Positions 19,537 to 31,380 of a stretch of 64,000 bases of DNA are shown here, piece by piece. Both the position numbers and the translations under genes were made by a program. Below the pieces are notes generated by a model. That model was not told the origin of the DNA. It did not search any database and saw only the letters and a list, made by a program, of their open reading frames with translations. Numbering within the stretch: position 1 is the stretch's first letter; every line of letters begins with the position of its first letter. This stretch comes from Larix kaempferi (taxonomy: Eukaryota > Streptophyta > Pinopsida > Pinales > Pinaceae): the NCBI GenBank assembly GCA_027924585.1, contig BSBM01000606.1, positions 13,211,501-13,275,500 on the forward strand. The letters run 5' to 3'.

Positions 19537-22500
19537 ATGTCTTTCCTTTCACAAATCTATAAAAGACTTTGCATTTTAATGATAGCTGAATATCTACACA
19601 CGCCTTATTTGTACTGCCATGCTCACCACAGGATTATCATGCATAGGAGGTCTCCAAGGAAGAAAGCAATGCAAAATATTGACTCAGATTCAGATGTAGA
19701 AATCCTGTTGGATACTTCACTCGAGACAATGTTCACTGACACACAAGCTACCACCAATGTGCCCCCTGGGAGCTCTTCCACGGAGTTCCAGTGGGGTGAA
19801 CTATATAGGTTCATCATGGACCAAAACAATCCTCAAGCCCCCATAGAATATTCTCTGGTGTATGCAAACATCTGAAGGTCTTACCTCCATAAGGCAACGG
19901 CTCGCACTGAATTGTTCCCATGTTCTGAAGTCTTAGGCTGGTTGATCCCTCACGTCAGTACTGACACTAGGTTCATAAATTATAAAAATGGGATGAACCT
20001 AGAATCTTTTGCTCCTGAGCATATCACAGCCACCTATAGATTACCTCAACCTAGAGCCTGGTTAGATGATAAATGGATAGTAGAACATCCTATGGACCCG
20101 CTGGACGCCGGCAGGAAAATGATGATATCTGACAGGCAGATAAGAAGGAGGAACAACAATGAATATGAAAGCAACCTCCTAAAGACTCCTTATATGCTCA
20201 TTGTCTTGATGTTGAGTCGGCTCTTCGGCATGCCCAATGGAAATATTTTTAAGATCCGATGGGTTCCAGTAATCTTTCATATAGCCATGAATGGCACCAT
20301 TTTTAATTGGGCTGACATAATTTCAGATAGTCTAGCCTCACAGTTAACCGTGGCCCAAGGAGGGATGACTCAGAAGAAGGAATATTTCTTCATGTCTTCA
20401 TATTTGATAGACTGCTTAGTGAGCAAGCATACCTTCCCAGACTTGGGATGCTCATGGAAGCCAAAGGAAACGCCTCTATTCATGGCCTATCAACTCACAT
20501 CGGCAAGTAAATATGCAAGCCATTACAAGCAGGTATGCGAGAAATTCATCATGTCATTGTACCAACTTATTTTTGTGAAGGAACCACATTGCATGTCAGA
20601 GAACACCAAGCTTATCATCGAAGCATTTCGAGATTATTATCATAGTATGGAAGGTACTTCTATTTGAATGAATGGAGGATCTGTGGCTCCCTTTTGGCTT
20701 CCCAGATATGCCACAGATTTTGTAATCCACAGGGAATCCATAAGGCAACTCTTCAGCATTGGCAAGATCAGCAGGGTTATTACTAAAAGGAGGAAAGGGA
20801 TTTATCCACCAATTCCTTTCACCGTCAGTGCATATAGCCTCCCAAGGGCCAGGGAAGGAGAAAACTATGTTCGAGACCTCGATATCTTCCATTTCGGTAC
20901 AAAGTCTTTCAAAAGGCATGACCCTTGTGGTGAAGTTGCCAAACATATTATTGAGTTCAAGACTAGATTCGAGTACACCCATCTTAAAGATATGGAGGAA
21001 GAGTTTTTCCGTAGTGCTCAGAACTTAATGGAATTAGGCAAGCGCTACAAGAAGAAAGGTGCTAAGAGCCCTAACCCCAGGGCTATCGGCCTAATTCAAA
21101 AGGAACAGGAAGCATCAGTGTCCCAATTAGGAGATCCACCAAGAACAGAGCAGGAGGAAGATGGCAGGATACTACATCAGCAAGATCAATAAGCAGCTAG
21201 GATCCAAAATGAACAAGCTACCAAGTTCTAATAAGAAGAGGCAGCAAGAATCCAGAGAGAGCAGGTTGTTCAATTGCAACAACAAGAAGAAGCTGCTAGA
21301 ATCTAGAGGGAGCAGTACAAAAAGGATTTGGAAGATGAGGCTGCCATAATCCATAAGGAAAATGAAGCAAGGGCCCAAAGAGAGGAAGAAGAAAGAATCC
21401 TCCAGGAACAGGATGCTAAACTGCAAGAGGAGAAAGAAGAAGAGAGGATTTTGTTAGAAGAGGCAGACAAATTACAAAAGGAATTAGCAGAGCTAGCTGA
21501 CAAGCAACAAAGCGAGCAGATCGAGAAAACTCCTGGCACAGAACTGTCTACTCCACAAGACATGGAGTTGGATCATCCATTGATAGGCCAACCGGGGATA
21601 GCTCAAGAAGGGGTTGCTTCTACTGAAGGTTTAGCATTGACCCCGTACAACTCCAGAAAGCAGCGCCAGGTGGCCAACCTAGATTTCATGTATTTTCATG
21701 AGCAGAAAAGGGCTATCATTGACCGAAGAATGAGGAAAATGGAAATTGGGGAGAACTTGTACAAATTCAGGGTGTCAGAAACCACACTGGTCCAAGGAAT
21801 TGATGTTGACCCTTCATTCCAAGCCTAATGCATTGTGGCATCAGCCGCGGTGAGTAAAGCCAATACTGATCGATTAATAAATGAAATAAAGCATTACAGA
21901 GATCAATGCTTCAAAATAAGAAATGACAAGAAGAGGGAGGTTCTAGAAGCGAATGAATTAAAGAAGAAATACAGAGAAATGACAGAGGAGAAGTTAAGGA
22001 TAACTTTGGGAGCTCTACAACATGAAAATGAGAAGAATTCTCTACAGATGCAGCTGGCCATCTTAGAAGACGAGAAAAAGAACTTGAAGGCCCGGATTTC
22101 AGAATTGGAGGAGATCAAAGCCCGTAGGTCCCATCAAAGTTATCTCCCCAAGGATCAATATGAGGGGTTAATCCAAGAAAAGGAGCAATTGTTGAAACAA
22201 CTCAAAGAAGCAGTGGAAAAAAAGCAAGATCTGTTCACATTTCACGAGCAAGCATGTGACATGCTAATAAAAGGCCATCAGCTACTGGTGTTGATCTCAG
22301 GAGAAATTTGCAACGTTAAGGAAATGATCATGAAAATGATAGCCATCAAAGTTGGAGCCTTAAGGAATAGAAACAGATTTGCAAAGCATGTGGAAGAGTT
22401 AAAACAACAATTAGAATGGAGAAGAGGAAAATCTGGATTCCCCTCAACCTTACGTACCACCACTGAAGAAGAATTTGACTTGGATGTGGGAGTCCTTGAA

Positions 22501-22993
22501 TTCAGTAAATATTGTGGCACCAAACTAAGCTTGGAGATCATAAAAACTATCCGCAAATGTCACTCTTTCTACTCCCAAATCAGAGAATACCATGGCAAGT
22601 GCCACTTGGTTCTGCCTAAAACTATCAATGAATTCCCAGAACGAGAACATCGGTTGGCTGAGTTGCAAGGCGAGTTGGACCAAGGGTTGGATTATGTTAA
22701 AAAGGTGGAGGTGATAATACAAGATGAACTCCAATAGTTCATAGGCCAACCCGCTGTGCATATCTACTTTCTGGAAGCAATTGCCTAAGAAGCAGCAGCA
22801 GGAGCAGCACAAGTCAAATCATCTCTGCACAAGCATGAGATCGTAGCAAAGGCAACAGTATCTGTTCGGAGAAAAATTATCCTGAAAGAGCTCAGTCAAT
22901 GGGCCACACATATCCAAAGTGTAGATGGTCAATCATCCTCAAGCGAGCTAGTTGTTAGGGATGAGGCAGCGAGTCAGCAAAGGGAAACCAAAT
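19537..22993 (+). pseudogene. R6 upstream ORF: unidentified ~1150-codon coiled-coil protein
   Basis: One reading frame spans 3.4 kb, broken only by in-frame stops (for example TGA 19873, TGA 20665, TAA 21190, TAA 21826, TAG 22735). The first third is globular and Trp/aromatic-rich (WGELYRFIMDQNN, KTPYMLIVLMLSRLFGMPNG, EYFFMSSYLIDCLVSKHTFPDLG, PPIPFTVSAYSLPRARE). The middle (about 21200-21500) is a Glu/Gln/Arg coiled coil. A second coiled coil (21880-22240) contains LQMQLAILEDEKKNLKARISELEE. The C-terminal part includes LEFSKYCGTKLSLEIIKTIR. I recognise no catalytic motif. Ogre/Tat elements carry an ORF1 of unknown function at this place. Confidence 0.6.
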
Positions 22994-23757
22994 AAAATAA
23001 ATGAACCACCAGAATTCTTATTCATTTAATGTGAGAAAAGGATGAAGTTCCTTGATTGTATAACTATTTTAAAAGGACAGCTGGCTCCAATTTTGTTTTA
23101 TATGGTAGACCCTTCACTAATTTTTGTTTTTTGTAACTATACACTAAAAGACAAATTAGAAGGTTCTAGAATTTAGGGCACACTTGTCAGCTCAAGGAGC
23201 AATTTGTAAATTTATAAATAGAAGAATAGAAGAGTAAGAAGGGACTTTTGGCAGGTGAAAGACATTTTCTGTCTTGTACATGAATTACTTCTCTGCATGT
23301 ATAAGGAACTAAATTTTGCCTAATGAAAGGCCAGAGAGGGCGTTTTTCCTGGAATTGTGTGTTGAATGCTTGTTGGACTACTCTTGTGTCATTCACATAT
23401 TACAGTGAGATCTTTATTTGATGTTATGAATTATTTTTGTGTAATGAATGATCTTTCTATTTTCCTGTACAATGATGTCTCTCTTAAATGAGTAATGGAA
23501 TGTATTGCATTTGAATTAAAAGCTATCTTTTAATATATTTTATCTCCTGCTAAGATTACATCCTCAGATTTAAAAGCTATCTGTATGATCTTTAGATGTT
23601 TCTTGCAGCGCATTGCTCATATTTACAGTTTGCTCCTTGCAAGGATAGATTATATTTGCTTTATCTCAGTTTTTAGATGAAGATTTGTTTCAGCTCTGCA
23701 TTTAGATTAAATTAGCTTAGGGCACTTGCATATCATCTTAAACAATAAAATCATAAA
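22994..23757. other. Noncoding spacer between R6 upstream ORF and gag
   Basis: AT-rich, stop-rich sequence without coding motifs. In Ogre-type elements the segment between ORF1 and gag is noncoding and may be spliced; I cannot define splice sites here with confidence. Confidence 0.5.
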
Positions 23758-24801
23758 ATGGTGGATTGGGCCGCAACCAGTGCAGAAGAATATAAATCTT
23801 TAAATCTTACGGTAGCCGGAACTGTTAACTGGACAGATTCCCCATACCAAACGGTGAGTGATCTAATTGGGACTATTCACTGGGGAGAATCCCTTGCTGC
23901 TTGATGCTGCGATTTTCGGGGAATCAACATATTTTGGCGCTAGAAGGAGGGCCTATAGTGCATGGCTGATAGAGGAGATTATTCCTGTTAAGCAGATCCT
24001 ACTGAAAACACGCTTGAAACAACAATCTCAGGAAATCAATAAAATCTCAATTATGATTTTGAGCAACAAGAAACGTTGTATGCTGTACCTTTTGCTGAAG
24101 TAGATGATTTACGGAGGCATACATGAGCTTATGTTAAACAACTCAGTCGTATAAATGCAATAACTATTCTCCCTAGAAGAAGAATCCCTGGAAGAGAAAG
24201 ACAATACACTCGTGATTCGATTCTTGTGCAGAGCTTTGAAGAGCTGGTAGATTTATCTTTGGAAGAGATCATAGAACCTCTAAAAGAAGTCGATCTTGAA
24301 AATCCAGAAAATTTTGAAGATCCATAAAATCTTGGAGAACTTTTTACTCCATGAAACACTCCACTTAATTCACCACACGATTCTCCACCTAATTCTCCAC
24401 ATAGAGCCATGGTTGTACTCGCTTGGAGAGCAAGGGGAGCATTAAATCTAGCTGGGCCATTCCACAATCTGCTTAAAAATCCAGAGAAAGTTTTGCCCAA
24501 ATACGACACAGGTAAAGGCATATTTGCTGAAGATCATCTTAAGAGTTTTTATTTAGCTTTGAATCTTTTAAATGTACAACATGAAGATGTAGTTTGTAGG
24601 CTTTTCCCATACACATTTGAACCAAAATTTTCTTCCTGGTATTTTAGCCTTCAAGCTAGCTCAATTTCCAATTGGGAAGAGTTTTAAAAGTGTTTTTTAA
24701 AGAAGTATGGAAATCAAAAAACTATAGTTACACTCATAAAAGAATTACTGTCCATGAGAATGGAAAAGAAAGAAAAGGTTCAAGACTTCAACCAAAGGTT
24801 C
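23758..24801 (+). pseudogene. gag: R6 gag, N-terminal part (split by R7)
   Basis: The frame starts MVDWAATSAEEYKS at 23758. A Pro/Asn/Ser-rich linker is followed by the capsid-like retrotrans_gag signature: AEDHLKSFYLALNLLNV, CRLFPYTFEPKFSSWYFSL, SSISNWEEF-stop-KCFLKKYG and VQDFNQRF. Stops occur at several points. R7 is inserted after base 24801; the frame resumes at 29236 once the 5-bp target duplication is discounted. Confidence 0.8.
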
Positions 24802-25240
24802 TGTTAGGAACCCATGTCTTAAATTTGTTAGTATATTTTTGTTGGACGCATATGCTTTGTAAGTCGTCCCGTAGTATTTGTTGATCCATAGTTTGTGTTA
24901 TTGTTGTTGGCGCATATGATTTGTAAGTCACCCATAGTTTTGTTGATCCATAGTTTGTATTGGCCCATGGTTTTGACCCGTGATAATTGTTGATCTATAT
25001 TTTGTATTGGCCCATGGTTTGTATTGACACATGGTATTGACCCATGGTATTGGCACCTAGAATTAGTATATAAGTGTGTGTTGAGGCCTATGAAGGCACC
25101 GTGAAGTTAATTGTATTGAGCTTGCTCAAAGGAGGTTGCCCTCTCGAAGTGGCCCATGATCAATATAAAAGTGATTCTAAGTTCTGTTATTTCTGATATC
25201 TCGTGTATTTGCGTTAATTAATTATTGCAGGTTCTTCACA
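24802..25240 (+). repeat. R7 5' LTR
   Basis: From TGTTAGGAACCC to GTTCTTCACA, 439 bp. It contains short internal repeats of the words gatccatagtttgtgt and cccatggt. Nearly the same sequence is at 28789-29230, with scattered differences including the leading aaattt/tacttt change. Confidence 0.95.
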
Positions 25241-25242
25241 TC

Positions 25243-25256
25243 TAGTATCAGAGCAC
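25243..25256 (+). promoter_or_regulatory. R7 primer binding site
   Basis: TAGTATCAGAGCAC, the initiator tRNA-Met site TGGTATCAGAGC with one change, two bases after the LTR. R2 keeps the unmutated form. Confidence 0.8.
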
Positions 25257-26246
25257 TTTCTTGGGCTCGTTGGGTGGAATTTCTGCCAAATTTTTTTTTC
25301 GCATCTGTTGCAGCTTCGGATTTGGGAATAATCCCTATCCACTTAACTGTGGGTAGTACTTGGGAATAAGACCTAAAACTCATTGTGAGGAGTACCACAG
25401 GAACCCCAAAGTAGCTGGCCTATTGAGAGGACCTGCCAGCGAAAAGGGCAACAACCCCTACCTGATTGACTAGTTCCCACCCGTGCGGTAAACCAAGAGC
25501 TGTCGTTTGTGGCAAAGTTGTTATCAATTTTACTTGAGCCATGGAGTGAGGGGTACTGCCCCAATACGCAAGCCGTCAGATAGCATTGGTGGCCGAGTGA
25601 AACACCTGAACTGTTAGGAAGCTGTACATACCTGGGGTCCATATCTATTTTCAGCTGAACTATTGCCGATCACTTCCGCTCCAGATCCAGTCATTTCAGA
25701 TCTATTTTGAAAGTCGTTCCATATCAAGTCGTCATTTTAGATCCATTCATTTTTTATCCCTTTCACGCCGTTGCCGATCCATCTGTTGCAGATCCATTCC
25801 CGGCCGCTGTTGCCGATCCATTTTTGGAAGAAAAAAAAAAGTGTATAAAATTCTGTTTTTCGGCCATATCTCCCTTTTTTCAACTTTGTTTTCCCTGAAA
25901 CTTCACTGACATCCCTGCGATCCCATTTTTCATATTTCATTCCTGAAGACCCTATCCCGAATTCTACTTCCCAAGACCAGAAATCCCACATTTGTCTATT
26001 TTTAGGGTTTGCCATAACTTTTTCAATTTTCACCCGATTGCCTTCAAATTTTACGATAGAGTTCCCACTTCTGAAATCCCCATTTTTTGCTTCCCTATCC
26101 CTCAGAAAGTGTCAAAAACCTAGTTAAACCCCAATTACCCCTCCGTGTTTTTCCCAAATCCAAATTTCCCCTTACTAAATAAGCTTGTGTTTTTGTTTTT
26201 CTATCTACTCCTCCCCCCCACAAAAAATAAAAATAAATTCTTGGTT

Positions 26247-27083
26247 ATGGTTGTCACTCGCACAGGAGAAAAAACCATGGAGGAATCACTTGTAGCCATC
26301 CAAACCAAAATCCAAGATATGGACGAAAAATTTCTCAGCCTCCATCTTCAGCATTCAACCATGAACAATAACCGACAACCAGAATCTTCTGCAGCCACTA
26401 CGTTCTCTTCTTCCAGCAATTTTCGTGGGCCGAAGCTTGATTTTCCTCACTTCAATGGTACTGATCCGACTGGATGGATATACCGAGCAGAAAAATATTT
26501 CAGTCTGCATAATACTTTTTATGTCTAGAAAGTTCCACTTGCATCCTTTCATTTGGAACAGGAATCCCTTCAATGGTACCGTTGGTACATCAAAGCTCAT
26601 CCCGAGCCAAACTGGATAGATTTTTGCCAACTTCTTTTGCCACAATTTGGTCCTAGTGCTTTTGATGACTTCACAGGAGCACTCACTAAACTTCACCAAA
26701 TTGGCACAGTGAGAGAGTATCAGACAGAATTTGAGAAAGTAGCCAATCACACAGAAGGATTGTCTGATGAATTCTACAGGAGTTGTTTTATCAGTGGTCT
26801 CAAGGATGAAATACGCTTAGAAGTCAAAATGTTCTGTCCCAACACAATGATGGAATTCCTAGGGTTGGCTAAGTTGGTAGAGGACAAGATCATAGCTCAA
26901 CAACGCTCCAAACCCACCTTTGTTCCCTTCATAAATATGGGTTCCCAATGACCTCCCATCACGCCTGCTCCTCGAACAACTCCTATCAAGCATTTGTCTA
27001 AAACAGAGATGCAAGCACGCCGAGAAAAAGGGATTTGTTATAATTGTGATGAGAAATTCACTCGGGGACATAGATGTGTTCAA
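26247..27083 (+). pseudogene. gag: R7 gag with CCHC zinc knuckle
   Basis: Starts MVVTRTGEKTMEESL, then a Ser-rich linker, FRGPKLDFPHFNGTDPTGWIYRAEKYF (typical gypsy capsid start), WYRWYIKAHPEPNW and EYQTEFEKVANHTEGLS. The zinc knuckle is C-YN-C-DEKFTRG-H-RC (27036-27080), where the usual spacing is CX2CX4HX4C with PGH. In-frame stops occur at 26526 (TAG), 26949 (TGA) and 27084 (TAA). Gag would package the element RNA. Confidence 0.85.
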
Positions 27084-27089
27084 TAAAAG

Positions 27090-27803
27090 ATCTATCTCTT
27101 GGATGTGGATTCTCCTCCTGCCTCAGAAATTGGTGAAGAATCTCCAGATACAGTAGATGTTCAGGTCGACATTCAGCACCCACCTATTGACACCCCATCT
27201 CAAGGTGACCCACTCGAGATCTCTCTCCATGCCGTAACTGGAGTCACCACCCCACAAACAATACGGGTCAGGGGATACTCCAAGAAGCTCCCTCTTACCA
27301 TACTCATTGATTCTGGTAGCACTCATAACTTCATTGACCCTCGAATTGCCAAATAGGCTGATTGTTTTGTCCATCCTTGTTCCAACTTTGAAGTCATGGT
27401 TGCCAATGGGGGCACCTTACCTTGCAAGGGGAAGTGTCGTAATGTGTGTATCTCTATGGAAGATTATAGCCTGCGCTCTGACATGTTTTCCTTGTCCTTA
27501 GGTGGATGTGATTTAGTTTTGGGCATTCAATGGTTACGCACACTTGGCTCCATCTTATGGGATTTTGATGAACTTTGGATGCAGTTTTCAGTCAATGGGA
27601 CACAACAAAAATTTATGGGCTTACAACCAGGGTCTCTCTACATCATCAGTTCACATCGCTTGGAAAATATCCTTAAGAAGAATTCACATGGTGTCATTTC
27701 TCAGCTCCATTCCCTTCAGATGCACACACCAACGGTCTCCACTACTTCCTTGGATAGATATGTAGGTGTCTTTGTTGCACTAGTGGGCTTGCCGCCTTCA
27801 TGA
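27090..27803 (+). pseudogene. pol: R7 aspartic protease and pre-RT linker
   Basis: Same frame as gag. Active site LTILIDSGSTHNFIDPR (27294-27350), followed after a TAG by VMVANGGTLPCKGKCRNV and the DLVLGIQWLRTLGSILWDF strand typical of gypsy proteases. It ends in FVALVGLPPS, the linker that normally precedes RT. Confidence 0.85.
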
Positions 27804-28560
27804 GATCTTTCTAGTAAGCATTTTGTCGCATCTACATCTCAGCAGGACATGGTGGCTATTTTGCATGCAGTACAGAAGTGGCCGCCATCCCTATTGGGGA
27901 ATTATTTCTACATCAAGACTGATCTCCATAGTTTGGAAACTTTCCTGGAACAATGGGTCTCCTCCCCAGCACACCTGAAATGGGTTCTCCAACTCATGGG
28001 TTATGACTATGCGACCACGTACCAGAAGGGTAAGAACAATATGGTGGCAGATGCTCCTTCTCGCACATTTGATGACCCAGTTTCTCTTACAGCTATTTCT
28101 CTGCTTGTTCCAAATTGGTTGCAATCTGTTCAACGGGGCTATCTCTTCTATGAACTCCATGCTTCTTCATTAGCAGGGCACTCCGGGTTCCTCAAAACGT
28201 ATGACGAAGAACAATGTAACTTCTTTTGGCAGGGATTGGAAATGACAATTCAACAGATGGTGGTCGACTATGATACTTTCCAGGTCACAAGGGTGAAACA
28301 ACCCTCCTTTGGGGACTGCTCGAACCCTTGCCCATCCCTACATAGATTTGGACAACTATTTCTATGGATTTCCTGGAAGCGCTCTAGTGGTATAGTACCA
28401 CATCCAAAAGGACACCATATGAAGCAGTCTCTAGACAAGCACCGCCAGTTCTTCTTCCATACACCTTCATCAGCTCCCCAGTTCAGGCAATTGACTCAAT
28501 TCTTTGAAATCACAATTAGCTTCTTCTCATTCTGTAGGACAATCTTCACATGGCAAGAAT
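27804..28560 (+). pseudogene. pol: R7 RNase H and integrase fragments (RT deleted)
   Basis: The pre-RT linker passes within about 45 bp to AILHAVQKWPPSLLGNYFYIKTD, the C-terminal half of gypsy RNase H, still in the same frame; the RT palm is gone. LKWVLQLMGYDYATTYQKGKNNMVADAPSR ends RNase H. A damaged integrase zinc region (AGHSGFLKTY, then VVDYDTFQ) and part of the core tail follow with frame shifts. Remains of the integrase C-terminus are visible to about 28740. Confidence 0.8.
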
Positions 28561-28775
28561 TTGACTGAAACAACAAGCCGATCAGCACCGTTCTACGTGC
28601 ACTTTTCACGTCACTAATATGGTTCTTCTTCATCTACAGCCTTCCATGCAATCCTCCCTGAAACTCAAAAGGCACCAGTGGCCCAGAATGCAACCCGAGG
28701 ATGCTACAGGGGACCCACTCCTTCATATTCTGCATCAATTTCCACATCTAAAGCTTTGAGGACAAAGCTTTTTCT

Positions 28776-29230
28776 AAGGGAGAGGGGATGTTAGGAACCC
28801 ATGTCTTTACTTTGTTAGTATATTGTTGTTGGACGCATATGATTTGTAAGTCGTCCCGTATTATTTGTTGATCCATAGTTTGTGTTATTGTTGTTGGTGC
28901 ATATGCTTTGTAAGTCCCCCATAGTTTTGTTGATCCATTATAGTTTGTATTGTCCCATGGTTTTGACCTGTAATAATTGTTGATCTATATTTTGTATTGG
29001 ACCATGGTTTGTATTGACACATGGTATTGACCCGTGGTATTGGCACCTAGACTTAGTATATAAGTGTGTGTTGAGGCCTATGAAGGCATCGTGCAGTTAA
29101 TTGTATTGAGCTTGCTCAAAGGAAGTTTCCCCCTCGAAGTGGCCCATGATCAATATAAAAGTGATTCTGAGTTCTATTATTTCTGATATCTCGTGTATTT
29201 GCATTAATTAATTATTGCAGGTTCTTCACA
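28776..29230 (+). repeat. R7 polypurine tract and 3' LTR
   Basis: The polypurine tract aagggagagggga (28776-28788) is followed by the LTR from TGTTAGGAACCC (28789) to GTTCTTCACA (29230), 442 bp. The copy of the GGTTC target follows directly. Confidence 0.95.
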
Positions 29231-30204
29231 GGTTCACTACGCTCTTGAATAATTTCAGCGAAGCAACTAAACCTACTAAAGAATATTTAGTTGAAGATTA
29301 TACAACAACACTTGAAGGCCCCATAGCAATGTTCGTCAAAAGAACTAAGAAGACCACCGTGATAGAAAATTTCGAGGAAGCCAGGAAGGTGGAAGAAGAA
29401 GCAGACAACATTGCTAAACATGCCTTAGATGCAGAAACAAAGCCAGCTACTAATAGAAAACCCCTGCTGCTTACTAGGAATAAAGAAGAGTCATCGGCAG
29501 ACATGGAAAACGTAGTTAAAATGATGCAGAAAATGTCCAATAAAATTGTGTATCTTGAGAAAGATAAGGCAACCAACACATCTAGGAATCCTTTCAAACC
29601 ATTCTATAAGAAGAGAGAAGACAATGACCAACCTCATCCACCTATGAACAACTTCCCTGTTTTAAATCTGAATGAAATACGAATGGAACAATTTTGTACT
29701 TTTCATCAAGAGCCGCACTCGGAAAAGAGCTGCCCACAATGGATTAATTCTATGAGTTTAGTAATGAACCAAATGCTAGATTCACAGATTCCAGATCAAG
29801 ATGATCCTCCAAAGGAACAAACTCTTGAATTAGAGGAGCCCTCCCCAGATACCACTATGGTATTATGGGACTGGGTACCTTTAACTGGATTAATAGAAGA
29901 CGACCTCATGGAGAGCCCAGTCTCTGCTGTAAATATTAACACTCACAGTAAAGATCCCATTGCAAATCCAATTCCAAGCTCAACTACGCCTAAACCTAAA
30001 ATTTCCAAAGAGGTACCTAAAAGACACATTACAGTCATTCCTCCTCAACCTAAAGCCAACCCAATAGCTACCAGACAGCCAAACATTGACAGAACAGTCC
30101 AGCAACCAAAGGTCACATTGAGCAAGATAGACAATCAAACGAGAGTTGTAAAAGAATGTGATATGGGATATGACATCATTGAAGATATAAAGAAGGTAAA
30201 ATAA
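29231..30204 (+). pseudogene. gag: R6 gag, C-terminal part
   Basis: Continues gag after R7: TTLLNNFSEATKPTKEYLVED, then a Lys/Glu-rich stretch (ENFEEARKVEEEADNIAK) and a Cys/His cluster FCTFHQEPHSEKSCPQW (near 29690) that resembles the zinc-knuckle-like element of Tat gag. The acidic, Pro-rich tail ends at a TAA at 30202-30204. 320 codons are open without a stop, the best-preserved part of gag. Pol follows in another frame after about 50 bp. Confidence 0.8.
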
Positions 30205-30253
30205 AAATGTTTCGATATTCGATTTGTGTAGTTTTCCCCAACAATGAAACAAG

Positions 30254-30955
30254 TTGTTGCAATCTCTTCAATCCCAACCCAACACTCCATTAACAGACAC
30301 TCAAGAAGACCCTGAAATTAATGAAGCCAGTATCGACAGGAAATTCAAATCTCAGACGTTGCCTTTCCTTTTAACTTTTGAAATCTTCAATCACAATGTA
30401 CACAATTGTCTGGTAGATTCTAGATCATATTCGAATGTCATGCCATTGTTGGTATGTAATAAGATTAACGGTCAACCAATTTCATCTCTCGCTCAGATTA
30501 TTCAGTTAGATAGGACTATTGTTAAAGTTATTGGGGAACTGAAGCATGTGCTCATTAGGTTGTCGGCACATTCTAGGGTATGTCAGTTCATTGATATAAT
30601 GGTAGTTGATATTCCTGAAGGATATGGTTTAATCCTAAGCAAGGACTGACCCACAAAACTAAATGGTTACTTTGCAACTGATTGGTCCTATTTATGGTTA
30701 CCATATCAAAATAGGCAGAATCAGATTAAAATTTTGAGGGAACCACACATGAAACAAAATGTAACTCAGCTAGAAGGAAAGAACGAAGTTGTAACGTTCT
30801 CGTCTTCAGTCCTGGGAAATTATTTCTTAGAAATTGATCCGGGTAATTATCAATCTGAAACTATTAGCCATGAATCAGATAAACAGTCCAATCTCCTTCA
30901 TTTTTCTTGGACTGATGATATTGATTGTAATATAGTTATCTTAGTCACTGACTAA
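30254..30955 (+). pseudogene. pol: R6 aspartic protease
   Basis: The start of a single pol frame that runs to 34369. Strand and active site: FEIFNHNVHNCLVDSRSYSNVM, where the family DSG is now DSR, destroying the catalytic motif. Then SSLAQIIQLDRTIVKVIGEL and FIDIMVVDIPEGYGLILSKD, the usual end of Tat proteases. A TGA (30647) sits where a Trp is likely. The linker continues to a TAA at 30953. Confidence 0.75.
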
Positions 30956-31380
30956 GATCATAAAGATACTAACTTAGTTAGATCAAACAATTTTTTTTGG
31001 ACTTTATATTTTGATGGTTCCAAAACTGTGCAAGGATCCGGAGCTGATTGTATTGTAGTGGATCCTGAAAGTAATAAGTACTTCTTGTCCTGTAGATTAG
31101 AATTTGAGTGTACTAATAACACTGCTGAATATGAAGCTTTAGTCCATGGACTGAAGAAATCCATCGGTTTGAATGTTGAGTACCTGAAAGTTTTTGGTGA
31201 CTCGAAAATAGCTGTAAGATAGGTAAGAGATACCATTCACTGTCTTTCACCTCATTTGAAAGGTTATCAGGCTGAGGTATGGGATTTAATTACACATTTT
31301 GATGCTTTTAATATAAAATCTATTCCTAGATTGCAAAATGTTGCGGATGATTTATTAGCAACTTCCGCTTCCAAATTGGT
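30956..31380 (+). pseudogene. pol: R6 extra RNase H located upstream of RT
   Basis: RNase HI-fold signature with all four acidic positions visible: LYFDGSKT (Asp), CTNNTAEYEALVHGL (Glu), KVFGDSKIAV (Asp), and NVADDLLATSAS (last Asp). A TAG at 31220 replaces the Gln of RQV. In Tat-lineage elements an additional, archaeal-type RNase H takes over RNA removal from the degenerate original one. Here it lies between protease and RT; in Ogre-type elements it is after the first RNase H. All catalytic residues remain readable although the frame has stops. Confidence 0.8.

Larger units (their letters stand above)
24802..29230 (+). mobile_element. R7: complete but defective Ty3/gypsy element
   Basis: Both LTRs, primer site, polypurine tract and a perfect 5-bp target duplication GGTTC (24797-24801 and 29231-29235) define a 4429-bp insertion. 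gag and protease are present, RT is deleted, and RNase H and integrase are fragments. R2 is the same family. The CCHC and protease style fit a chromovirus-like gypsy lineage. It could only have moved with RT and integrase from another copy unless the deletion arose after insertion. Confidence 0.95.
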
